Assembly: GCF_913773725.1 (NCBI RefSeq)
Contig: NZ_CAJYGK010000137.1
Span: 1-64,000 of the forward strand
Source of the DNA: an uncultured Aquabacterium sp.
Lineage (GTDB): Bacteria > Pseudomonadota > Gammaproteobacteria > Burkholderiales > Burkholderiaceae_C
Reading direction: 5' to 3'
Length of the DNA stretch: 64,000 nucleotides
The notes under the pieces are model-generated. The model was not told the DNA's origin, searched no databases, and saw nothing but the letters and a program-made list of their open reading frames with translations. Both the position numbers and the translations under genes were made by a program. Shown piece after piece: positions 49,340 to 58,118 of the stretch. Position 1 is the stretch's first letter, and every line of letters begins with the position of its first letter.

Positions 49340-50029
49340 TCAAACAGACAGGTAGGCTTTGATGCGGTCGGCATCCGTGTCGGCGCGGGTCGTCTCGTGC
49401 ACCAGGCGGCCGCCTTCGATGACGAAGAGGCGGTCGGCCACGTCCATCGCAAAGCTCAGCACCTGCTCGCTCACGACGATGGTGATCTCGCGCAGCTTGC
49501 GGATCTCGTTGAGGGCCTTGGCGATGTCCTTGATGATCGAAGGCTGGATGCCTTCGGTGGGCTCATCGAGCAGCAGGACCTTGGGGTTGGTGACCAGCGC
49601 ACGGGCAATGGCGAGTTGCTGCTGCTGGCCGCCCGAGAGGTTGCCGCCCTTGCGGTGCTTCATGTCGAACAGCACCGGGAACAGCGCGTAGATGTCGTCG
49701 GGGATGCGCTTGCTCTTGCTGTTCTCCAGCCCGGTCTGGATGTTCTCCTCCACCGTCAGCGTCGGGAAGATCATGCGGCCTTGCGGCACGTAGGCAATGC
49801 CCTTCTTCACGCGTTGAAAGCTCTCGTCCTTCACCACGCTCTGGCCCGCCACGCTGATCTCGCCGGCCTTGGATGGCAGCACACCCATCAGGCTCTTGAA
49901 GAGCGTGGTCTTGCCCATGCCGTTGCGGCCCATGATGGCCACTGTCTCGTTCTTGTTGGCTTCGAACGAAATGCCGTGCAGCGCCTCGCTCTGGCCATAG
50001 CTCACGAACAGATCTTTGACTTGCAACAT
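49340..50029 (-). CDS. urtE: Urea/short-chain-amide ABC transporter ATP-binding protein UrtE
   Basis: 229-residue LivF-like ATPase. Walker A GRNGMGKTT near residue 34, signature LSGGQQQQLAIARAL, Walker B VLLLDEPTEGIQP, all intact. It pairs with UrtD to drive the UrtBC permease. The segment GEISVAGQSVVKDESFQRVKKGIAYVPQGR is typical of UrtE. A 126-base gap with a palindromic repeat separates it from urtD, whereas fmdA follows after 15 bases. Confidence 0.95.
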   Translation of the reverse strand: MLQVKDLFVSYGQSEALHGISFEANKNETVAIMGRNGMGKTTLFKSLMGVLPSKAGEISVAGQSVVKDESFQRVKKGIAYVPQGRMIFPTLTVEENIQTGLENSKSKRIPDDIYALFPVLFDMKHRKGGNLSGGQQQQLAIARALVTNPKVLLLDEPTEGIQPSIIKDIAKALNEIRKLREITIVVSEQVLSFAMDVADRLFVIEGGRLVHETTRADTDADRIKAYLSV

Positions 50030-50088
50030 CGAGGTGCTCCTATCCTTGCTTGTGCGACGTTGGTGTTGACCCAGCGGCCACCATGGAT

Positions 50089-50153
50089 CCGGCTTTGCCG
50101 GGCCATTGGTGGCGCCCCCTTGAGGGGGCGGCCGCAGGCCGCAGGGGGTGGGC
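50089..50153. repeat. REP-like palindromic repeat between urtD and urtE
   Basis: Two adjacent hairpins: GCCCCC-TTGA-GGGGGC at 50114-50129 and GCGGCC-GCA-GGCCGC at 50128-50142. I recall very similar GC-rich intergenic repeats in Comamonadaceae genomes (from memory). A shorter related piece lies in the urtA-urtB gap. It may stabilise or tune the mRNA. Confidence 0.6.
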
Positions 50154-50155
50154 CA

Positions 50156-50899
50156 TCAATGGCCGAGATAGACGTCGATGACCTTGGGGTCGCTCTGGAC
50201 CTGATCCATCGTCCCTTCGGCGAGGATCTTTCCTTGGTGCATCACGGTCACCTTCGAGGCAATCTGCTTGACGAAGTCCATGTCGTGCTCGATGACGATC
50301 ATCGAGCGCCCCTTGCAGATGCGCTTGAGGAGCTCGGCGGTGAGTTCGCGCTCCTTGGCGCTCATGCCGGCAATCGGCTCATCGAGCATCAACAGCTCGG
50401 GCTCCTGCATCAGCAACATGCCGATCTCCAGCCACTGTTTCTGGCCGTGGCTCAGCAGGCCGGCTTCCATCTCCAGCTTGTCCGCCAGGCCGATCTCCTC
50501 GGCCACCACCTGCACCTTGGCCTTGACCTCGTCGGTGCATTTGAAGCCCAGCGCGCCGAACACCGAGCGGCCCTCGGGATAGGAGACTTCCAGGTTCTGG
50601 AAGACGCTCAGGTTCTCGTAGATCGACGGCGTCTGGAACTTGCGGCCCACGCCCGAGCGGACGATGGCGTGCTCGGACTTCTTCGTGAGCTCGGTGTCCA
50701 TGAACTTGATGCTGCCGTGGCTGGCCTTGGTCTTGCCACAGATCAGGTCGAGCAGCGTCGTCTTGCCCGCGCCGTTCGGGCCGATGATCACGCGCAGCTC
50801 GTCCTTGTCGACATACAGGTTGAGGCTGTCGATGGCCTTGAAACCATCGAAGGAGACCGTGAGGTCTTCGATGTACAGCACGAATTCCTTGGCACTCAT
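50156..50899 (-). CDS. urtD: Urea/short-chain-amide ABC transporter ATP-binding protein UrtD
   Basis: 247-residue LivG-like ATPase: Walker A GPNGAGKTTLLDLICGKT near residue 38, the UrtD-typical SHGQKQWLEIGMLLMQEPELLMLDEPIAGM in which the signature loop reads LLSHGQKQWLEIG, and VIEHDMDFVKQIA. Partner of UrtE. The start lies 31 bases after urtC. No unusual features. Confidence 0.95.
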   Translation of the reverse strand: MSAKEFVLYIEDLTVSFDGFKAIDSLNLYVDKDELRVIIGPNGAGKTTLLDLICGKTKASHGSIKFMDTELTKKSEHAIVRSGVGRKFQTPSIYENLSVFQNLEVSYPEGRSVFGALGFKCTDEVKAKVQVVAEEIGLADKLEMEAGLLSHGQKQWLEIGMLLMQEPELLMLDEPIAGMSAKERELTAELLKRICKGRSMIVIEHDMDFVKQIASKVTVMHQGKILAEGTMDQVQSDPKVIDVYLGH

Positions 50900-50930
50900 G
50901 GGGGACTCCGGTGAGGTGGGGCGGGTGGGA

Positions 50931-52127
50931 TCAGGCTTGCTGGCCGCTCATGCCGTGAGGCAGGCCAGTCCCCGGTTGAGACGGCGGCAGGACTTCGGGG
51001 TAGGCCGCGTGCGCGGCCTTGATGCGCTCGGCCTGCAGCTTGCGATCGGCCTGACGTCGGGCCCACCAGGGCTTGATCTTCTGGTCCCACAGGCCAGCCA
51101 GCCCATCGGGAAAGGCCATGGTCACGCCGATGAACAGGGCAGCCATCAGGAAGAGCCACAGATCGGGCGCGCTCTCCGAGAAGTAGGTCTTGCCGAAGTT
51201 GACGATGAGCGCGCCGTAGATGGCACCGACCAGGCTCATGCGCCCGCCCACTGCCGCAAAGATCACCATCTCGATCGATGGCACGATGCCGACGAAGGAT
51301 GGCGACATGAAGCCCACCTGCAGCGTGAACAGCGCGCCGCCGATGGCCGAGATGCCCGCCGCCAGGCAGAAGGCGAACACCTTGAACATGGCCACGTCGT
51401 AGCCGGAGAAGCGCACGCGGTCTTCCTTGTCGCGCATGGCCAGCAGCAACGTGCCCAGCTTGCTCGACTGGATCCAGCGGCACAGCAGCACGCAGGCGAT
51501 CAGCAGGGCGGCGCTGACGTAGTACAGGATGAGCTTGGCACCGTCGGTGCGGATGTCCCAGCCCAGCAGCGTCTTCAGGTCCGTGATGCCGTTGACGCCG
51601 CCGGTGTAGCCCTGCTGGCCGATGATCAGCACGGTCAGCACCAGGGCCACGGCCTGCGTGATGATGGCGAAGTACACCCCGCCCACGCGCCGCTTGAACA
51701 TCGCGTAGCTGATGATGAAGGCCAGCAGCATCGGCACGATCACCACGGCAGCCAGTGCGAACGGCAGGCTCTTGAATGGGGTCCACCACCATGGCAGCGC
51801 CGTGAGCTGATTCCAGTCCATGAAGTCGGGGATGCCGGGGGTGGACTGGATCTTGGTGCTGATCGGATCCGAAGCCTCGAGCTTCAGGAACATGGCCATC
51901 ATGTAGCCGCCCAGCCCGAAGAACACACCCTGGCCGAGGCTGAGGATGCCGGCATGGCCCCACAGCATCACCAGGCCGATGGCCACGAAGGCGTAGGTCA
52001 GGTATTTGCCGACCAGGTTGAGACGGAAGGTGTCCAGCCCGAGGGGAAACACGACGAAGAGCAGCAGGGCGAGCAGCAGCAGGCTGCCAAGCTGGCGGCG
52101 TTGAAACCAGGTGGTGAGGGCGTTCAT
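50931..52127 (-). CDS. urtC: Urea/short-chain-amide ABC transporter permease UrtC
   Basis: 398-residue LivM-like permease with about ten membrane helices. It has LMLWGHAGILSLGQGVFFGLGGYMMAMFLK, the family's SLGQ loop, and VGGRMSLVGAIYGALIVNFGKTYFSE near the C-terminus; the cytoplasmic tail is charged (RRQADRKLQAERIKAAHAAYPE). It forms the channel with UrtB. The gap to urtB is 21 bases. Length matches UrtC in other proteobacteria. Confidence 0.95.
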   Translation of the reverse strand: MNALTTWFQRRQLGSLLLLALLLFVVFPLGLDTFRLNLVGKYLTYAFVAIGLVMLWGHAGILSLGQGVFFGLGGYMMAMFLKLEASDPISTKIQSTPGIPDFMDWNQLTALPWWWTPFKSLPFALAAVVIVPMLLAFIISYAMFKRRVGGVYFAIITQAVALVLTVLIIGQQGYTGGVNGITDLKTLLGWDIRTDGAKLILYYVSAALLIACVLLCRWIQSSKLGTLLLAMRDKEDRVRFSGYDVAMFKVFAFCLAAGISAIGGALFTLQVGFMSPSFVGIVPSIEMVIFAAVGGRMSLVGAIYGALIVNFGKTYFSESAPDLWLFLMAALFIGVTMAFPDGLAGLWDQKIKPWWARRQADRKLQAERIKAAHAAYPEVLPPSQPGTGLPHGMSGQQA

Positions 52128-52148
52128 GGGGTGTACTCCGTGTCCGTG

Positions 52149-53069
52149 TCAGCGACGCACCTTCGAGGCGAACAGGCCTTGCGGACGGATCATCAGGATG
52201 GTGATCACCAGCATCAGCGTCAGCACCTTGGCCATCGATCCGGTCATGAAGAACTCCGAGATCGACTGTGTCTGAGCGATGCCGAAGGCCGATGCGACCG
52301 TGCCGAGCAGGCTGCCGGCGCCACCGAAGGTCACGACCAGGAAGCTGTCGACGATGTAGAGCGAGCCGCTGGTGGGGCCCGTTGAACCGATGGTGGTGAA
52401 GGCCGCGCCCGCCACGCCGGCGATGCCGCAGCCGATGGCGAAGGTCAGGCGATCGGTCTTCTTGGTGTTGATGCCGATGGCATTGGCCATCACGCGGTTG
52501 CTGACAGTGGCACGCACGCGCAATCCCCAGCGGGCCTTGTAGAGCGCGATCAGCAGCAAGGCCGTCACGATGGCGGTCAGTGCCATCACGAACAGGCCGT
52601 TGATGGGGATGTCCAGGCCTTCCGACGGCGCCCAGGAGCCCATCAGCCAGTCAGGCAGCGTGGGGCTGACTTCCTTCGGGCCGAAGGTGGAGCGAAAGAC
52701 CTGCTGCAGGCCCAGGCTGAGACCCCAGGTGGCCAGTAGCGTGTCCAGCGGCCGTTTGTAGAGGTGACGGATCAAGGCCCATTCCGTGAGCCACCCGGCC
52801 GCGAAGGCGATCAGGAAGGCCGCCACAATGGCCACCGGGAAGTACATCTGCATCAGGCCCGGCGCGAACTTCTCGGTCAAGGTCGATCCGAGGTAGATCG
52901 TGTAGGCCCCGATGGTCATGAACTCGCCATGCGCCATGTTGATCACGCCCATCTGCCCGAAGATCACGGCCAGGCCGAGGCCCATGAGCAGCAGCACGGA
53001 AAACAGGCTCAGGCCGGCGAACCCCTGCATCACGCCGATGTTCCACATGTCGGATAAGGTCATGTCCAT
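52149..53069 (-). CDS. urtB: Urea/short-chain-amide ABC transporter permease UrtB, short form
   Basis: 306-residue LivH-like permease, about eight membrane helices. VINMAHGEFMTIGAYTIYL and ALIRHLYKRPLDTLLATWGLSLGLQQVFRSTFGPKEV are typical of UrtB/FmdE. It lacks the long periplasmic N-terminal extension found in many urea-system UrtB proteins (usually over 500 residues), which is closer to the amide-type FmdE. Start at 53069 (ATG ATG pair two codons apart). It is separated from urtA by 116 bases containing a hairpin. Confidence 0.94.
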   Translation of the reverse strand: MDMTLSDMWNIGVMQGFAGLSLFSVLLLMGLGLAVIFGQMGVINMAHGEFMTIGAYTIYLGSTLTEKFAPGLMQMYFPVAIVAAFLIAFAAGWLTEWALIRHLYKRPLDTLLATWGLSLGLQQVFRSTFGPKEVSPTLPDWLMGSWAPSEGLDIPINGLFVMALTAIVTALLLIALYKARWGLRVRATVSNRVMANAIGINTKKTDRLTFAIGCGIAGVAGAAFTTIGSTGPTSGSLYIVDSFLVVTFGGAGSLLGTVASAFGIAQTQSISEFFMTGSMAKVLTLMLVITILMIRPQGLFASKVRR

Positions 53070-53152
53070 ACGTTCTCTCTTCCAGGCTCGTGCCATGCAA
53101 ACCGGATCAAGCAGGACACCGCGGATCTGGCGCTGCCAGTCCGCTGGTGTGG

Positions 53153-53180
53153 CCCCGGGGTGCGGCCATCAGGCCGCAGG
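53153..53180 (-). other. Intercistronic hairpin just after urtA
   Basis: GCGGCC-ATCA-GGCCGC at 53162-53177, extended by an outer CCCC/GGGG, starting 9 bases after the urtA stop. Such hairpins after binding-protein genes often protect the upstream mRNA and allow excess binding protein (known for other ABC operons). The sequence resembles half of the 50089 repeat. Confidence 0.5.
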
Positions 53181-53185
53181 GGAGG

Positions 53186-54439
53186 TCACTGATATCCCTT
53201 GGGGAAGGGGTTCGGCTCGATCAGGTCCTTGGACTCGGACACCACCTTGAACGTGCCGTCGGGCTGGCCTTGCGCAATGCGCGACTTGCTCCAGAGGTGG
53301 TGGTTGGCGTGGACCTTCACATAGCCTTCGGGGGCGGTCTTGAGCTCGATCCCCGGCGAGGCGGCCACGACCTTGTCCACGTCGAAGCTGCCGGCCTTCT
53401 CGACGGCGGCCTTCCACAGCCAGGGGCCGAGGTAGCCGGCCTGGGTGACATCGCCGATCACCGACTTCGGTCCGTACTTGGCCTTGAAGGCCGCGACGAA
53501 CTTCTTGTTGTTCTCGTTGTCCAGCGACTGGAAGTACTTCATCGAGCCGTAGAAGCCGGCGAAGTTTTCGCCGCCCACGCCGAGCATCTCGTCTTCCGTC
53601 ACCGACAGGGTCAGCAGGAACTGCTTGGCGCCGGTGATGCCGGCAGCCTTGAGCTGCTTGTAGAAGGCCACGTTCGAGCCGCCCACCACGGCCGCAAAGA
53701 TGCAGTCGGGCTTGGCCACCTTGATCTTGTTGATCAGCGAGTTGAAGTTGGTGTGGCCCAGCGGGTAGTACTCTTCGCCCACCACGCTGCCCAGCTTGCC
53801 CACGGTCTCGATGTGCTTGCGCGCGATCTTCATCGAGGTGCGCGGCCAGATGTAGTCCGAGCCGACGAGGAAGAAGGTCTTGGCCTTCTTCTCCTTGGCG
53901 CCCCAGTCCAGGCCATAGATGATTTGCTGTGTGGCTTCCTGGCCGGTGTAGATCACGTTCTTGGACTGCTCCAGGCCTTCATAGAAGGTGGGGTAGTACA
54001 GCAGGCCGTTTTCCTTCTCGAACACAGGCAGCACCGCCTTGCGCGAGGCCGACGTCCAGCAGCCGAAGACGCAGGCCACACGGTCGTTGACCAGCAGCTT
54101 CTTGGACTTCTCGGCGAACGTGGGCCAGTCGGAAGCGCCGTCTTCCTTGATCACACGGATCTTGCGGCCCAGCACGCCGCCCATGGCATTGATCTGGTCG
54201 ATGGCGAGTTGCTCGGCCTGGATGGAGCCTGTTTCCGAGATGGCCATCGTGCCGGTGGCCGAGTGCAGCTGGCCCACGACCACCTCGGTGTCGGTCACGG
54301 CCAGCTTGGTGGTGTTGACTGCGGAGGTGGCCGGTGCGGCGCCGTAGCTCAGGCCGGTGAGGCCCATCAGCGGCACCGCGCCCAGGCCTTGCAGCACCCG
54401 GCGGCGGTTGAGAGACAGGTCATCGTCGTGTTGGGACAT
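53186..54439 (-). CDS. urtA: Urea/short-chain-amide ABC transporter substrate-binding protein UrtA
   Basis: 417 residues with a twin-arginine-type signal (LNRRRVLQGLGAVPLMGLTGLS, about 9-30). A type I periplasmic binding protein of the UrtA/FmdD/AmiC kind: VVVGQLHSATGTMAISETGSIQAEQLAIDQIN, GCWTSASRKAVLPVFEKENGLLYYPTFYEGLE, and LVGSDYIWPRTSMKIARKH. It binds urea or short amides and delivers them to UrtBC. Start at 54439 follows AAGGAGTCCTTTC. First gene of urtABCDE-fmdAB. A dyad operator candidate lies 121-138 bases upstream. Confidence 0.95.
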   Translation of the reverse strand: MSQHDDDLSLNRRRVLQGLGAVPLMGLTGLSYGAAPATSAVNTTKLAVTDTEVVVGQLHSATGTMAISETGSIQAEQLAIDQINAMGGVLGRKIRVIKEDGASDWPTFAEKSKKLLVNDRVACVFGCWTSASRKAVLPVFEKENGLLYYPTFYEGLEQSKNVIYTGQEATQQIIYGLDWGAKEKKAKTFFLVGSDYIWPRTSMKIARKHIETVGKLGSVVGEEYYPLGHTNFNSLINKIKVAKPDCIFAAVVGGSNVAFYKQLKAAGITGAKQFLLTLSVTEDEMLGVGGENFAGFYGSMKYFQSLDNENNKKFVAAFKAKYGPKSVIGDVTQAGYLGPWLWKAAVEKAGSFDVDKVVAASPGIELKTAPEGYVKVHANHHLWSKSRIAQGQPDGTFKVVSESKDLIEPNPFPKGYQ

Positions 54440-54559
54440 GAAAGGACTCCTTGCACAAAAAGGGGGGTGGCCTGTGCCGCGCGCTGGTGCACTGTGGCGT
54501 GCAGGCCCTGTGTTGCGCGGCCTTGGGTGCAACAGTAAGGAGCTCAGGGTTTCTGCTGA

Positions 54560-54577
54560 ATACGTCAATTAACGTAG
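54560..54577. promoter_or_regulatory. Dyad operator candidate between urtA and the permease-kinase
   Basis: ATACGTCAATTAACGTAG, inverted repeat TACGT-N6-ACGTA, 16 of 18 bases shared with the amiE copy. It lies in the 220-base divergent gap, so it could control urtA, the sensor gene, or both. Confidence 0.65.
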
Positions 54578-54659
54578 TCGGCCGGGCGCCACGCGCGTGT
54601 GCCGCGCTTGGACTGCTTCTTGCATTCGCCCCGCCGCGTTGTTCAGCGAAAGACCGCAT

Positions 54660-57600
54660 GTGACCGTCGCCCGGCAGAAGATCTTCCGCATCCGCCGTGA
54701 GTACAACTCGTGGGTTGCCAACGAGACCCTGGAGGACTACGCGCTGCGCTACACACCGCGCAGCTTCCGCAAGTGGAGCGAGATGCGTGTGGCCAACACC
54801 GCCTTTGGCGCGGTGTCGTTTCTGGCACTCGAAGCCATCGGGGGCGCCATCGCGCTCAACTACGGATTCACCAACGCGCTGTGGGCCATCCTGCTCGTGG
54901 GTCTGGTCACCTTCCTGACCGGCTTGCCGATCAGCTATTACGCCGCGCGCTACGGCGTCGACATGGACCTGCTCACGCGGGGTGCGGGATTCGGCTACCT
55001 GGGCTCGACCCTGACTTCGCTGATCTACGCCAGCTTCACCTTCATCTTCTTTGCGCTCGAAGCGGCCATCATGGCGCTGGCCCTGCAGATGCTGTTCGAC
55101 TGGCCGCTGACCGTGTGTTACGTGGTGTCGTCGCTGGTCATCATTCCGCTGGTCACGCATGGCATCACGCTGATCTCGCGTCTGCAGACCTGGACGCAGC
55201 CGGTGTGGGCTGCGCTGTGGCTGTGTCCGTTCATTGCTGTGGCGCTGAAGCATCCGGATGCGTACCGCGCCTTCACGGGGCTGGCTGGCCGGGCCACGGG
55301 CGACAGCGGCTTCGACTGGCTGGCCTGCGGCATGGCGGCCACCGTGGCGTTTTCCTTGGTGGTGCAGGTGGGCGAGCAGGTTGACTTCCTGCGCTTCCTC
55401 CCCGAAAAGACCCGCGAGAACCGCGTGCGCTGGTGGACGGCCGTGCTGGTGGCCGGCCCTGGATGGATCGTGCCGGGGATGCTGAAGATGCTGGCCGGTG
55501 CGTTCCTGGCGTTCCTCGCCCTGCAGCGCGAGGTGCCGGTGGACAAGGCCATCGAACCCACGCAGATGTACCTGGCCGGCTTCAGCGAGGTCTTCACTTC
55601 GCCGGGATGGGCGCTGGGGGCCACGGTGCTGTTCGTCATCGTGTCGCAGGTCAAGATCAACGTCACCAATGCCTATGCCGGATCGCTGGCCTGGTCCAAC
55701 TTCTTTGCCCGCCTGACCCACAGCCACCCCGGGCGAGTGGTGTGGTTGGTCTTCAACGTGCTGATCGCCGTGCTGCTGATGACGCTCGGCGTGTTCGGCG
55801 CGCTCGAGCACGTGCTGGGGCTTTACAGCAACGTCGCCATTGCGTGGGTGGGGGCACTGGTGGCCGATCTGGTCATCAACAAGCCGCTGGGCTGGTCGCC
55901 GCGGGGAATCGAGTTCCGGCGTGCCTACCTGCCTGATCTCAATCCGGTCGGGTTGGGCGCCACCTTGCTGGCCACCATCGTGGCCCTGGTGGCGCACGCT
56001 GGCGTGCTGGGCAAACTGGCGGCGGCGTGGTCGCCGTTTCTCGCGCTGGCCGTCGCCATGGTGGCCTCGCCCGTGCTGGCCCGGGTCACGCGGGGACGGT
56101 TCTACCTGGCGAGGCAGCCTGCGGCCTCGTGGCAGCCGGGCGAGATGGTGCGGTGCTCGGTGTGCGAGAACCTGTTCGAGGCCGAGGACATGGCCGCCTG
56201 TCCGGCCTACGACGCCCCCATCTGTTCCTTGTGCTGCACGCTGGAGAGCCGCTGCCACGATCGCTGCAAGAGCCGATCGCGCGCGGCCGAACAGGTGTCC
56301 GATGGCCTGACCGCGGTGTTGCCGCCCGCCTGGTCGCGGCGCATCAACTTTCGGGTCGGCCACTACCTGGTGGTCTTTCTGTCGATGGCCGCGCTGCTGG
56401 CTTTCGTGCTTGGCGTGGTCTATTACCAGGAGGGGGTGCTGTCAGCGGGGCTGCATGCCGGTGCAGAGGTGCCTGCCCCTGCCGGTGCGCTGCAAGGGCC
56501 CTTCATCAAGGTGCTTGCGCTGATGCTGCTGGTGGCGGCCGTGTGTGCGTGGTGGGTGGTTCTGGCGTCCGAGAGCCGCCGCATGGCGCAGGACGATTCC
56601 AATCGGCAGACCCAGCTGCTGCAGGTGGAGATCGACGCCCACCGCCGCACCGACGCGGCGCTGCAGCAGGCCAAGGAACTGGCCGAGGCCGCGAACCAGG
56701 CCAAGACCCGGTACGTGGCCGGCATGACGCACGAGCTGCGGACGCCGCTCAACAGCATCCTGGGCTATGCACAGATCCTGTTGAAGGACGAGCCGGAGCA
56801 GGGCGGCAAGCGGGGGGCGCTGACCACCATCCAGCGCAGTGGCGAGCACCTCATGGGGCTGATCGACGGCTTGCTCGACCTGGCGCGCATCGAGGCCGGA
56901 CGGCTCCGGCTGGATCCGGTCCCCTTGCCCCTGCACGAGTTTCTGGACGATGTCGTGCGCATGGTGGAGCCACAGGCCCTCGCCAAGGGGCTGCGCTTCG
57001 AGCTGGAAACCCTGGGTCGGGTGCCGGTGTGGGTTCAGGCCGATGCGCGGCGTCTGCGTCAGATCCTGCTGAACCTGCTGGGCAATGCCGTGCGCTTCAC
57101 GGACCAGGGGCGCATCACGCTGCGAGTCGATGCCCGTCGCGAGGTGCTGCGTTTCGAGGTGGTCGACACCGGGATCGGCATCGCGCCGCAGGACCTGGAG
57201 CGGATCTTTCTGCCGTTCGAGCGGGGCAGCGGAGGCCGACGTCGGGCGGACCCGGGAACCGGCCTGGGCCTGACCATCACCCACCTGCTGACCGAGCTCA
57301 TGGGTGGCGAACTCAGCGTGCACAGCACCCTCGGGCAAGGCAGCACGTTCAGCGTGCGGCTCTACCTTCGAGAGATCAACGAGCCGCCGCAACGGCCCGC
57401 CGGGCCCGACTGGGCCGAGCGCCTGCGCCTGCATCCCGTGACGGGCTACAGCGGACCGCGCAAGACCCTGCTGGTGGTGGACGACCAGCCGACGCAACGG
57501 CAGATGCTGGCCGGCATGCTGCTGCCGCTGGGCTTCAAGGTGCGTGAGGCGGCCAGCGGCAGCGAGGCGCTCGACAGCGTGCGGGAGCAGGTGCCGGACG

Positions 57601-58118
57601 CCATCCTGCTGGACATCACGATGGACGACATGGACGGGTGGCGCACGGCCCGGGCCATCCGGCAGTCGGGCTTCACCGAGGTGCCGGTGGTGATGGTCTC
57701 GGCCAATGTGTTCGAGAACCGGCCCGAGAACCTGGCGGCGGCGCAGTGCCAGGCCTTTGTCGGCAAGCCGGTGATGGAGTCGGAGTTGCTGGCCACCCTG
57801 GGTGGGCTGCTGCACATCGAGTGGGTCACCGAGGTGTGTGCCCCGCCTGTTCGGCTCGACATGGCGGCCGCGTTGGCCGCCACCCCGATCGGGATGGCCG
57901 CCGCCTTGCCGGCCGATGCCGCCTGGGAACTGCACCGCCTGGCCCGAAAGGGACACGTTCAGGCGCTGCACGACGCCTTGATGGAGTGGCAGCGAGCCGA
58001 ACCCACATTGAGCCCGCAATGGCAGGCGCTGCAAGCCCTGGTCGAGCGCTTCGACCTGGATGCGGTGGCCGAGCGCCTGGCGCCCTACCTGCTGGAGGAC
58101 ACCCAAGATGAACCCTGA
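54660..58118 (+). CDS. NCS1-type permease fused to a Cys-rich zinc segment and hybrid histidine kinase
   Basis: 1152 residues. About 15-480: a permease of the purine-cytosine (NCS1) type with about 12 helices (YTPRSFRKWSEMRVANTAFGAVSF, then LISYYAARYGV-like loop and VKINVTNAYAGSLAWSNFF). About 499-536: eight cysteines, CSVC-x11-C-x7-CSLCC-x5-C-x3-C, a probable zinc site. Two further helices, then HisKA with His691 in MTHELRTPLNSI, HATPase_c with intact N-box (LLNLLGNAVRF) and GTGLGLT, receiver with acceptor Asp985 in LLDITMDDMDG, and a helical tail. Likely senses, perhaps transports, an amide, urea or cytosine-like ligand. GTG start at 54660 with weak ribosome binding site. Coupled to the regulator at 58108. 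Confidence 0.92.
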   Translation: MTVARQKIFRIRREYNSWVANETLEDYALRYTPRSFRKWSEMRVANTAFGAVSFLALEAIGGAIALNYGFTNALWAILLVGLVTFLTGLPISYYAARYGVDMDLLTRGAGFGYLGSTLTSLIYASFTFIFFALEAAIMALALQMLFDWPLTVCYVVSSLVIIPLVTHGITLISRLQTWTQPVWAALWLCPFIAVALKHPDAYRAFTGLAGRATGDSGFDWLACGMAATVAFSLVVQVGEQVDFLRFLPEKTRENRVRWWTAVLVAGPGWIVPGMLKMLAGAFLAFLALQREVPVDKAIEPTQMYLAGFSEVFTSPGWALGATVLFVIVSQVKINVTNAYAGSLAWSNFFARLTHSHPGRVVWLVFNVLIAVLLMTLGVFGALEHVLGLYSNVAIAWVGALVADLVINKPLGWSPRGIEFRRAYLPDLNPVGLGATLLATIVALVAHAGVLGKLAAAWSPFLALAVAMVASPVLARVTRGRFYLARQPAASWQPGEMVRCSVCENLFEAEDMAACPAYDAPICSLCCTLESRCHDRCKSRSRAAEQVSDGLTAVLPPAWSRRINFRVGHYLVVFLSMAALLAFVLGVVYYQEGVLSAGLHAGAEVPAPAGALQGPFIKVLALMLLVAAVCAWWVVLASESRRMAQDDSNRQTQLLQVEIDAHRRTDAALQQAKELAEAANQAKTRYVAGMTHELRTPLNSILGYAQILLKDEPEQGGKRGALTTIQRSGEHLMGLIDGLLDLARIEAGRLRLDPVPLPLHEFLDDVVRMVEPQALAKGLRFELETLGRVPVWVQADARRLRQILLNLLGNAVRFTDQGRITLRVDARREVLRFEVVDTGIGIAPQDLERIFLPFERGSGGRRRADPGTGLGLTITHLLTELMGGELSVHSTLGQGSTFSVRLYLREINEPPQRPAGPDWAERLRLHPVTGYSGPRKTLLVVDDQPTQRQMLAGMLLPLGFKVREAASGSEALDSVREQVPDAILLDITMDDMDGWRTARAIRQSGFTEVPVVMVSANVFENRPENLAAAQCQAFVGKPVMESELLATLGGLLHIEWVTEVCAPPVRLDMAAALAATPIGMAAALPADAAWELHRLARKGHVQALHDALMEWQRAEPTLSPQWQALQALVERFDLDAVAERLAPYLLEDTQDEP

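Noticed and set aside
48665-50914. 749-codon open frame opposite fmdA, urtE and urtD
   Set aside because: It spans three well-supported genes and has antisense-type composition.
54440-54560. Sigma-54 promoter for urtA, expected for a nitrogen-scavenging operon
   Set aside because: I could not find a GG-N10-GC match with TTGC in the gap; the dyad and a response regulator seem more likely.
54420-56363. 647-codon minus-strand frame opposite the permease-kinase
   Set aside because: No domain or ribosome binding site; it overlaps the proposed operator and a strongly supported plus-strand gene.
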